Positions 7,896-14,714 of a DNA stretch of 64,000 bases are shown here, one piece after another (the stretch's first letter is position 1; each line of letters begins with the position of its first letter). The notes beneath the pieces are model-generated. The model did not search any database and was not told where the DNA came from. It worked only from the letters and a program-made list of their open reading frames with translations. Made by a program: the position numbers and the translations under genes. The stretch is from Actinotalea soli (GTDB lineage Bacteria; Actinomycetota; Actinomycetes; Actinomycetales; Cellulomonadaceae): positions 62,001 through 126,000 of the forward strand of contig NZ_JAGEMK010000006.1 in assembly GCF_017565425.1 (NCBI RefSeq), read 5' to 3'.

Positions 7896-9389
7896 ATGCG
7901 CAGGCGGGACCCGGGCGGTGGGGTTGTCCAGGTCGAGCTGGTAGAGGCCGACGCCGACCATGAGGTGAACGGCGTGGGCGACGGCGGCGGTGGCGACACT
8001 CGGGAGACCGGGCGGGCGCGGCGGCTCCGGCGGGTCGGGCTCGCGGTGATCCTGGTGGGGACGATCGTCACGGCGATGGTTGTCGACGCCCGCCAGAACG
8101 CCGCTCGGAGGGTCGAGCTGGCGGAGCTGGGATGGGTGCTGCCGCCCGTCGAGGGACCGCTGGAGGAGGTGTGGCGTTCGGCGGGCGGGTGGACCCTCGC
8201 TCACACCGACGAGCTGTTCGTGCTCGCGGGTTCCGAGGGCGGCGTTCGCGCACTCGATCCTGCAACGGGTGCTGAGGCGTGGACCCACGACGGCGCCGGA
8301 GCCAACAGCACCTGCTCCGCGCTCCTGGACTACCGGGAGGCGCGCGTCGAGCAACTCACCGCCGACATCGTGTACTGCTACCCGATCGACGTCTACCAGG
8401 AGCGCACTCCCGCGGAGGGTGTCGCGGTACCCATCGACTTCATCGAGGTCGCGACGGGCACCGAGATCTCGAACCTGGTCGTGGACGGCTCACTGGTGGT
8501 GAGCGACATGGTGGACGGCGACCTGCTGGTCACCTTCGTCGACTCGTCGGCGGCCCTGGGCGTACGTCGTTGGGATCCCCGGGCGGGAGAGGTGTGGAGC
8601 TACCGCAGTGCCCCCGGGTTCGTGCCGAACGGTGTGGTCCTGAGCTCCGTCGACGCGGGGGCGGATGAGCCTGACGAGGGAATCCCGGGCTCACCCGTCC
8701 AGCTGAGCTATGGCGTCGCCGACGGGGCGGTCAGGCTCACCGACGCGATCGCCCTGGACCTGGCCACCGGCGAGCAGGTGACCGTCCCGCCTCTCGAAGC
8801 CACGAGCCCCAACGTCAATGTCTGGCCGTTGCCTGACGGCGGCAGCGTCGAGGTGCGGCTCGAGACGTCGCCGGACGGCGGGTGGTCGGAGACCGGGCGG
8901 GTGCTCGATGCCGACGGTTCGCTGAGGTTCGCGACCGACGGCATCCCGAGGTTCTCGTGGCAGACGGACGGTTCCGATGCCGGTGTCCTCACCGTGTTCC
9001 GCCCCGATGGCCGGGTGGCCGGCATCGACCCGGAGACCGGGCAGACCCGGTGGAGCGCGGCGAACGCCACGCCGGCGTTTGTCCTCGAGGACGTCATGGT
9101 CCTCGTGGGTTCCGCCGGCGTGCTCGCGATCGACGTCCACGACGGCGAGGAGCGGTGGCACGCGGAGGAGATCTTCGTCTGGAACGACACCGCCGCCACC
9201 GACGGCGACGTCGTGCTGGTGCAGTCGCTGGACGGGGCGGTCCCCGAGCTCGTCGCGCTCGACCTGCTGACCGGGGCCGAGGCCTGGCGCATCCCCATCA
9301 CCGGCATCACCGGCTCCTACTGGCGCCTCGACCACAGGGGCGGGAACCTGCTGCTGCTCGGGGACGAGGAGATCCTCGCCCTGGGCTGA
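7896..9389 (+). CDS. Membrane-anchored PQQ-like beta-propeller protein
   Basis: A 497-residue protein with an acidic/glycine-rich cytoplasmic N-terminus (1-40), a basic stop-transfer RRLRR, one membrane helix (about 47-64, 'VGLAVILVGTIVTAMVV') and a long extracellular domain. That domain carries repeated blade motifs of the type xALDxxTGxExW: 'VRALDPATGAEAWTHDG', 'GIDPETGQTRWSAAN', 'AIDVHDGEERWHAEE' and 'ALDLLTGAEAWRIPI', i.e. PQQ-type propeller repeats. None of the quinone-binding residues of dehydrogenases is evident, so a structural or sensing role at the cell surface is more likely than catalysis. Two Cys (in 'NSTCSAL' and 'IVYCYP') could form a disulfide. Probably leaderless. Confidence 0.82.
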   Translation: MRRRDPGGGVVQVELVEADADHEVNGVGDGGGGDTRETGRARRLRRVGLAVILVGTIVTAMVVDARQNAARRVELAELGWVLPPVEGPLEEVWRSAGGWTLAHTDELFVLAGSEGGVRALDPATGAEAWTHDGAGANSTCSALLDYREARVEQLTADIVYCYPIDVYQERTPAEGVAVPIDFIEVATGTEISNLVVDGSLVVSDMVDGDLLVTFVDSSAALGVRRWDPRAGEVWSYRSAPGFVPNGVVLSSVDAGADEPDEGIPGSPVQLSYGVADGAVRLTDAIALDLATGEQVTVPPLEATSPNVNVWPLPDGGSVEVRLETSPDGGWSETGRVLDADGSLRFATDGIPRFSWQTDGSDAGVLTVFRPDGRVAGIDPETGQTRWSAANATPAFVLEDVMVLVGSAGVLAIDVHDGEERWHAEEIFVWNDTAATDGDVVLVQSLDGAVPELVALDLLTGAEAWRIPITGITGSYWRLDHRGGNLLLLGDEEILALG

Positions 9390-9560
9390 TCGGGCCCCCT
9401 CGCGCCAGCACACGGTGACACCCGACGGAACGTCAGTCGCGACTGCCGCGATCACCCATCGCCGTCGGAGCCTGACCCGCTTCTCCGGGCGCCTGATCCA
9501 AGGCGATGATCGTCTCAGAGGGGAGTTCGGGACACCTGCAGCCAAGCCGCCGGATCTGCC

Positions 9561-9998
9561 TCAGGCGCGTGGGCTGGCACCTGTGGCGTCCAGGCGCCGC
9601 AAGACGACGACCACCAGTGCGAGCGCGACGAGCGCTCCTGCACCGAGGAGCCACACCTGCTGAGTCAGTGCCGCCACACCGGCGACGCCGAACCCGACCC
9701 ACGCCAGTCCCCGATTCAACCCAGCCCGTCCGCGAAGCAATACGCCGACCCCAAGCACCACCCCTGTCGCGGCAAGCAGGAGCAGCGAACTGGCGGCCGT
9801 CCCTGACCACACGCCGACGCGGAGGGCTTCGTCGGGCGGCGGTGCGTCAATCATGATGAACCCGCCAGGGAACAGGGCGATGGGCACCCACAGGATCGCG
9901 GCGCAGACGCCACCGATCAGGAGCACCCAACCAGCGAGCGACTCGACGGTGTCGCGCTTCTCCCGGGACGTCGGGGCGGAACTCCTGATCTCAGACAC
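9561..9998 (-). CDS. Hypothetical four-helix membrane protein
   Basis: A 145-residue protein that I do not assign to a family. From the chosen GTG (9998; 'VSEIRSSAPTSREKRDT') there is a polar N-terminus and four hydrophobic helices: 'LAGWVLLIGGVCAAILWVPI', 'AASSLLLLAATGVVLGVGVLL', 'GLAWVGFGVAGVAALTQQV' and 'LGAGALVALALVVVVL', then a basic tail. The open frame continues upstream to an ATG at 10085, but the added segment is Cys/Arg-rich and not membrane-protein-like. The gene converges with the propeller-protein gene. Confidence 0.65.
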   Translation of the reverse strand: MSEIRSSAPTSREKRDTVESLAGWVLLIGGVCAAILWVPIALFPGGFIMIDAPPPDEALRVGVWSGTAASSLLLLAATGVVLGVGVLLRGRAGLNRGLAWVGFGVAGVAALTQQVWLLGAGALVALALVVVVLRRLDATGASPRA

Positions 9999-10186
9999 AG
10001 CGCACCACCGGGTGCGCCCGCAAGCACTCGAGCGCGAGTGCACTCCACGGAGCTGGCAATGCCCACTCCACACGAAAGATCGCATCGATCACGCGGACAA
10101 TCTTGACACGTGGCGCAGTTGATAGAGCCGACGGCCGGACCTGCCGCGCCGAGCACTGCCCGCCCCCGGGAACGCCAGTCCGACGA

Positions 10187-11398
10187 TCAGGACCTGCGGA
10201 CGGCCGTCGACCGGGCCAGCTCGACGGCCTCCTGCCAGTCCGCGCGCTGACCGATCATGACCCGTAGGCGCAGGACGGCTCGGCGCTGGTTGACGCCCAG
10301 GGCGCCGGTCACCCGGTCACCGGTGCGGTAGAGGGCCAGCAGGTCGCCGGTCTCGGCCGAGCCGGCGACGGTGACGACCTCGTCGCTGTCCGGTACTCCG
10401 ACGAACTGGATGCGGTCGGTGACCCAGTCCGACCAGAAGTACGGGACGACCTCGCAGGTCACCGGCTCTCCGGTTGCGGCGGCGTTGCGGCCCGCGATCA
10501 CGCCCTGCTCGGCTGCCGAGGTCCAGTGCTCCAGGCGCATCGACCGGTCGAACGTCGGGTTGTACCACCGGGCGACGTCCCCGGCCGCGTACACGCCGGG
10601 GGCGCCGGCGTTGAGCGTCGCGTCGCAGACGACGCCGTCCTCGACCGTCAGGCCGGAGCCGCGGAGCCACTCCGTCACAGGGGCGGCGCCGACCCCGACG
10701 AGCACGACGTCCGCTGGCAGCATCTGGCCGTCGGCCAGCCGCACCGCCTCGACCGTGTCCTCACCGATCACGGCCTCGACCACGGCGCCGCACCGCACGT
10801 CGATGCCGTGCCGGCCGTGCAGACCACCGAGCTCCTCGCCCATCGCGGTGCCGACCGCCCGCACGAGAGGCACGTCGGCAGCCTCGAGCACGGTCACGTG
10901 CGCGCCGAGGTGCGACGCGGAGCAGGCGAACTCAGAGCCGATGAAGCCTGCGCCGATGACGACGACACGGCTCCCCGGGCGCACCGCCGACCGCAGGGCG
11001 ACGGCGTCAGCGTGGCTGCGCAGCGTGTGCACGCCACCTGGTCCGTGCATCCCGGGGAGCCGTCGGGCGGTCGACCCGGTGGCGATCACGAGCCCGGCGT
11101 AAGGGAGCTCCTGCGCACCGACCGTCACGGTCCTCGTGGCCGGGTCCAGCGCGGTGACGGTCTCGCCGAGCCGGAGGTCGACGTCCAGCTCGTCGCGCAG
11201 GCTCTCCGCGGTGCGCAGGTACTTGAGAGCTGCACTCTCGGTCAGGAACGCCTTGGACAGCGGAGGCCGGTCGTACGGCGCGTCGGTCTCGGTTCCCAGG
11301 AGGGTCACCGCCCCGGTGTGGCCGCTGCGTCGAGCGCCCTCGACAGCGCGCACCCCGGCCAGGCCGGCCCCGACGACCACCAGCCCAGCCGTGCTCAT
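10187..11398 (-). CDS. NAD(P)H:ferredoxin reductase (FAD, rubredoxin/putidaredoxin reductase type)
   Basis: A 403-residue FAD-dependent reductase of the phthalate-dioxygenase/putidaredoxin-reductase class. It has an N-terminal FAD-binding 'LVVVGAGLAGVRAVE', the 'APYDRPPLSKAFL' segment diagnostic for this class, the middle 'GSRVVVIGAGFIGSEFA' NAD(P)H-binding fold, a 'GVYAAGDVARW' second FAD motif, and a C-terminal Reductase_C-like domain (ending near 'GVNQRRAVLRLRVMIGQ'). Its ATG overlaps the stop of the ferredoxin gene by four bases (ATGA), so electrons would pass NAD(P)H to FAD to that ferredoxin. The terminal oxygenase is not encoded in the window. Confidence 0.93.
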   Translation of the reverse strand: MSTAGLVVVGAGLAGVRAVEGARRSGHTGAVTLLGTETDAPYDRPPLSKAFLTESAALKYLRTAESLRDELDVDLRLGETVTALDPATRTVTVGAQELPYAGLVIATGSTARRLPGMHGPGGVHTLRSHADAVALRSAVRPGSRVVVIGAGFIGSEFACSASHLGAHVTVLEAADVPLVRAVGTAMGEELGGLHGRHGIDVRCGAVVEAVIGEDTVEAVRLADGQMLPADVVLVGVGAAPVTEWLRGSGLTVEDGVVCDATLNAGAPGVYAAGDVARWYNPTFDRSMRLEHWTSAAEQGVIAGRNAAATGEPVTCEVVPYFWSDWVTDRIQFVGVPDSDEVVTVAGSAETGDLLALYRTGDRVTGALGVNQRRAVLRLRVMIGQRADWQEAVELARSTAVRRS

Positions 11399-11586
11399 CC
11401 GATCAGGCGTAGGGCTTGCTCCGGGCACTGGTTGACAGCGTTCTCGAGGTCCCCCCGGTCCGCCTCCTCGAGCGTCTCGGCGACGAGGCGGGCCTTGTCC
11501 TGGTCATCGACCTCGAAGATGTGCGGCGCGAGAGCCTCGCACACCCCGTGCCCGACGCAGGCGGCGGTGTCGATGCGCACCTCCAT
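11395..11586 (-). CDS. Small ferredoxin, [3Fe-4S] type (P450-partner class)
   Basis: A 63-residue one-cluster ferredoxin. Cluster ligands are Cys10, Cys16 and Cys54 in the pattern C-x2-H-x2-C ... C-P: the usual second cysteine of a 4Fe ferredoxin is His13, the signature of the [3Fe-4S] or His-ligated ferredoxins that serve cytochromes P450. The start is set by a perfect AAGGAGG six bases upstream (rc of 11590-11598) in front of 'MEVRIDTAACVGHG'; a longer in-frame form from 11664 is unlikely. Downstream and four-base-overlapping is its reductase. No P450 gene follows or precedes, so the pair probably serves a P450 encoded elsewhere. Confidence 0.92.
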   Translation of the reverse strand: MEVRIDTAACVGHGVCEALAPHIFEVDDQDKARLVAETLEEADRGDLENAVNQCPEQALRLIG

Positions 11587-11816
11587 GGGAACCTCCTTCA
11601 TGGCGAGCCGTGCGGCACGCCGGTCGAGCCGACGTCCCGGCAGGGGTGACGACGGGCGCCGCACACACGGCGACGGTTCTGCACGATAACCGAAACGTCG
11701 TGCCAGGAGAGGCGGCGCTCTCGGCGACAGACGGCTCCGCGCTCATGCCGACGAGCGGTCGACGCCGGTGCAGCGTCTCCTGACCTCCGAACCGGAAGAC
11801 CGGGGATGATGTCGAG

Positions 11817-12266
11817 ATGATCGATGCCTTCAGGACTGAAGATCTCGACGAGGCCGCGGCTGTGTTCCGTGCCGTCTTCAACAAGGAGCCCTGGAACGAC
11901 GCGTGGGACCTGAGGTCGGCCCGCAGCAGGTTGGCGGACGTACTGGCGACGCCGGGCAGCCTGGGTGTCTGCCTTCGACTCGATGGGCGGTTGCGCGGCT
12001 TCGCTCTCGGCCACGTTGAGCAGTGGTTCACCGGTCGCCACTTCTTCTTGAACGAGATGTGCGTCGAAACGGGAGAACAGGGCCGTGGCTACGGCTCCGG
12101 GCTGTTGTCGGCTCTGGAGCGGCGCCTTGTCGGTATCGAGCAGATCTACCTCTTGACGTCCCGAGAGGGCGCTGCGGAGAAGTTCTACCTGCGCGGCGGC
12201 TTCCGCACGGCGAGCCGTCAGCAGATGCTCGTCAAGGCTCTGCCGGGCACCCCGGTGGCGGAGTAG
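11817..12266 (+). CDS. GNAT-family N-acetyltransferase
   Basis: A 149-residue GNAT protein. Beta-strand 4 'HFFLNEMCVE' leads into the acetyl-CoA pyrophosphate loop 'EQGRGYGSGLLSALE' (Q/RxxGxG/A), followed by strand 5 'IEQIYLLTS' and the 'AEKFYLRGGFR' helix-strand with the conserved Tyr near the catalytic centre. The substrate is unknown. A GATGAT hexamer (11805-11810) lies exactly six bases upstream of the ATG and no ribosome site is visible, so a leaderless message is likely. It is divergent from the ferredoxin/reductase operon across 230 bases. Confidence 0.88.
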   Translation: MIDAFRTEDLDEAAAVFRAVFNKEPWNDAWDLRSARSRLADVLATPGSLGVCLRLDGRLRGFALGHVEQWFTGRHFFLNEMCVETGEQGRGYGSGLLSALERRLVGIEQIYLLTSREGAAEKFYLRGGFRTASRQQMLVKALPGTPVAE

Positions 12267-12384
12267 CGAGGCAACCGGTGATGTGGGCCGCTGCGGTCGA
12301 GGTCCACGGCTCCGCGACGAGCAACGTGTCGGCCCCGCGACAACCGCTTCCCAGCGCGCTCTTCCAGCTGACCGACGTCGAGCC

Positions 12385-12390
12385 TAGGAT
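12385..12390 (+). promoter_or_regulatory. -10-like hexamer TAGGAT before the 12397 start
   Basis: TAGGAT ends six bases before the ATG; no Shine-Dalgarno sequence is present. Confidence 0.5.
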
Positions 12391-12396
12391 CGCGGC

Positions 12397-12648
12397 ATGA
12401 CCTCAAGGCGCTCCGGAGAGGGCAAGCCCACCGAGATCGTCGACGGGGTCACGGTCAAGTACCACGCCAACGGGCAGACGGTCTGGTCCAAGGGCCGGGT
12501 CGAGAACGGGCAGCCTGAGGGCTACTGGGAGTGGTACCGCACTGACGGAACGCTCAAGCGATCTGGCACGTTCAATGCCGGCGAGCCGGTCGGGGCCTGG
12601 ACCACGTACGACGCCGATGGCCAGCGCTACAAGACCACCCAGAAGTAG
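12397..12648 (+). CDS. MORN-like repeat protein (YwqK-type)
   Basis: An 83-residue soluble protein with two to three tandem MORN-variant repeats: 'VKYHANGQTVWSKGRVENGQ', 'PEGYWEWYRTDGTLKRSG' and 'EPVGAWTTYDADGQRYK'. Each has the G-x-W/Y-x-x-Y-x-x-D/N-G-x turn found in YwqK-type proteins, some of which act as antitoxins of two-gene modules; no partner toxin gene lies beside it here, so that role is only a possibility. It probably folds as a short beta-sheet stack. Likely leaderless. It converges on the WYL regulator with 33 bases between stops. Confidence 0.75.
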   Translation: MTSRRSGEGKPTEIVDGVTVKYHANGQTVWSKGRVENGQPEGYWEWYRTDGTLKRSGTFNAGEPVGAWTTYDADGQRYKTTQK

Positions 12649-12681
12649 CGCGTCGCTTCGCGGGTGGGCGAGCGGGGTCGA

Positions 12682-13677
12682 TCAAGGACTCTGCGGTGCT
12701 GCCGTCGCCCTGGCGCCCGCGCCGCGCCCCGCGCTGACTCTCAGCCGCTCGGCCAGGGCGAGTACCTCCTCGCGCAGGGCGTCCGGGGTGATCACCTCGA
12801 AGTCCCAGCCGAGGCCGGCCAGCATGCGGGCCATGCCGTCGAGGCGCTCGGCACGCGTCTCGAGGAGCACGCCGTCGTCGTGCTCGGACAGCCGCCCCGC
12901 GCTCCGGGGCAGCCGCTCGCTCGCCTCCGCCACGGTGGTGCGCAGCACCACGGAGACCTCGTGCGACCACCGGACCGCCGCGATGCCCGACACGACCTGC
13001 GTCATGGCGTCGAAGTCTGCGGGCACGACGTACGAGCCGTCGCCCTGCTCGACCGACGCGATGCGATCCAGGCGGAAGGTCCGCACGTCATCACGGCCGT
13101 GGTCGTGCCCGGTGACGTACCAGCGGCCGGAGTGGAAGACCACGCCGTAGACGTCGAGCTCGCGCCGCGACTCCCGCCCGTCCCAGGCGGTGTACGCGAT
13201 CGTGACGGTGCGCTGCGCCTGCGCAGCGGAGGCGAGACTCAGCAGCGCGTCGGCGCCCGCGGGAGCCGTGGCGCGCACCGGGGTCGTGAACTGTGCGGTC
13301 GACAGCAGGTTGTCGAGCCGTCGGGCCAGGGCCCGCGGCAGCACCCGTGACACCTTGGCCAACGCGCTCGCCGTCGCTGCGTGCTCGGTCGTGGCGAGCC
13401 CCGCGCGCTCCGCGGCCCTGAGCCCCAGGACGACGGCGAGGGCCTCGTCGTCGGTGAGCATCAGCGGCGGCAGCTTGTAACCCGGGGACAGCCGGTAGCC
13501 GCCGTACCTGCCGCGCTGCGCCTGGACGGGGATCCCGAGGTCGGCGAGGTGCTCGGCGTAGCGCCGGACGGTGCGCTCGTCGACCCCGAGCCGGGCTGCG
13601 AGATCGCCGACGGTGCGCTGCCCGCCCGTCTGGAGCAGCTCCAGCAGAGCCAGCACGCGGGCGGTCGGGCGGGTCAT
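12682..13677 (-). CDS. YafY-type HTH-11/WYL-domain transcriptional regulator
   Basis: A 331-residue regulator. Residues 1-58 are a DeoR-like winged helix (HTH_11): 'VLALLELLQTGGQRTVGDLAARLGVDERTVRRYAEHL' in pattern, followed by 'YGGYRLSPGYKLPPLMLTDDEA', the linker typical of YafY proteins. The WYL domain includes 'RRELDVYGVVFHSGRWYVTGHD' and 'RTFRLDRI', which in the family bind a small ligand, often nucleic acid or second messenger. The ATG follows GGAGAG closely. It is divergent, with 90 bases between, from an alpha/beta-hydrolase gene; in many actinobacteria such a regulator controls the adjacent divergent enzyme, which is the likely role here. Confidence 0.9.
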   Translation of the reverse strand: MTRPTARVLALLELLQTGGQRTVGDLAARLGVDERTVRRYAEHLADLGIPVQAQRGRYGGYRLSPGYKLPPLMLTDDEALAVVLGLRAAERAGLATTEHAATASALAKVSRVLPRALARRLDNLLSTAQFTTPVRATAPAGADALLSLASAAQAQRTVTIAYTAWDGRESRRELDVYGVVFHSGRWYVTGHDHGRDDVRTFRLDRIASVEQGDGSYVVPADFDAMTQVVSGIAAVRWSHEVSVVLRTTVAEASERLPRSAGRLSEHDDGVLLETRAERLDGMARMLAGLGWDFEVITPDALREEVLALAERLRVSAGRGAGARATAAPQSP

Positions 13678-13754
13678 GGCTCTCCTCGACGCTGCTCGGA
13701 AGGAATCCCGATCCTGGCTTCGCATACCGGGCGGAGTCTGTCCGCATTCCAGCC

Positions 13755-13760
13755 TAGCGT
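13755..13760 (+). promoter_or_regulatory. -10-like hexamer TAGCGT before the 13768 hydrolase
   Basis: TAGCGT ends seven bases before the ATG, inside the 90-base divergent region shared with the WYL regulator. Confidence 0.45.
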
Positions 13761-13767
13761 CGTCGTC

Positions 13768-14505
13768 ATGAACACCACCTACGTCCTCGTCCCCGGCTTC
13801 TGGCTCGGCGCATCGGTCTGGCGCTCCGTCGCGGACGCGTTGAGGGAGCACGGCCGCGTCGTGCACGCCGTCGACCTCGCAGGCATGGGCGAGCGCGCCC
13901 ACCTCGCCTCGCCCGAGACCAACCTGAGCACCCACATCGACGAGGTCGTGCACCTGCTCGAACAGGAGAACCTGCACGACGTCGTCCTCGTCGGCCACAG
14001 CTACGGCGCCCTCGTGACCACCGGTGCCGCGGACCGCGTGCCTGAGCGCGTGGCGCGCCTGGTCTACGTCGACACCGGGCCCCTGCCGGACGGCATGGCG
14101 CAGGCCGACTTCGAGGGACCCGACGCGCGCATGGCCAACGAGAATCTGGTCATGACCCACGGCGAGGGCTGGAAGCTCCCGCCGCCGCCCTGGGCCGCAC
14201 TCGCCGCCGAGGTGCCCGAGGTCGACGACGCCGCGGTCGCCACGCTGGTCGAAGGCTCGCAGGCGCAGCCCTGGCTGACGGCCGCCCAGCCGGTCGAGCT
14301 CACCGGCGCCTGGGAGCGGCTGCCACGGACGGGCGTGCTGTGCAGCTTCAGCCTCGAGCAGCTGCAGCAGATGGCACCCCACGCACCGGCGTTCGCGCAC
14401 ATGGTCGAGGGCGACTGGACCTACGTCGAGCTCCCGACATGGCACTGGCCGATGGTGAGCCGACCGGACGACCTGGCAGAGGTGCTGCGGTCGGTCAACG
14501 GCTAG
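13768..14505 (+). CDS. Alpha/beta hydrolase (EstC-like, salicylate/MeSA-esterase type fold)
   Basis: A 245-residue serine hydrolase. It starts directly with the strand 'TYVLVPGFWLGASVWRSV' (oxyanion-loop G-F-W-L-G), has the nucleophile elbow G-H-S78-Y-G, the lid region 'PLPDGM...' and a C-terminal His in 'ELPTWHWPMVSRP', completing a Ser-Asp-His triad. The brevity and the 'HxxD...GMGER' block place it among cofactor-free esterase/hydroxynitrile-lyase-like hydrolases. It is cytosolic (no signal peptide) and its divergent neighbour is a WYL regulator that probably controls it. The natural ester is unknown. Confidence 0.87.
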   Translation: MNTTYVLVPGFWLGASVWRSVADALREHGRVVHAVDLAGMGERAHLASPETNLSTHIDEVVHLLEQENLHDVVLVGHSYGALVTTGAADRVPERVARLVYVDTGPLPDGMAQADFEGPDARMANENLVMTHGEGWKLPPPPWAALAAEVPEVDDAAVATLVEGSQAQPWLTAAQPVELTGAWERLPRTGVLCSFSLEQLQQMAPHAPAFAHMVEGDWTYVELPTWHWPMVSRPDDLAEVLRSVNG

Positions 14506-14714
14506 GGCGTGTCCCCTCGACCCGTGGCCAGGTGAGGCAGGCGGACCGGACGACGGCGCCGCGGTCGGTGACGGCGAGCGGGTCGTAGCGGGTGGCCGGT
14601 CCGCCGCACGCCTGCGGTGGGTGCGCCGGGGGGTGGGCAGCCGTTAGCCTCGGACTCGACCTCCGGAACCCGGTGCCGTCTTCGCGACTCGGGCGGAGCA
14701 GTGGAGCGGAACCT

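Noticed and set aside
10103-10108. TTGACA on the plus strand between two minus-strand genes
   Set aside because: No plausible -10 at 16-18 bases spacing and no downstream plus-strand gene until 11817.
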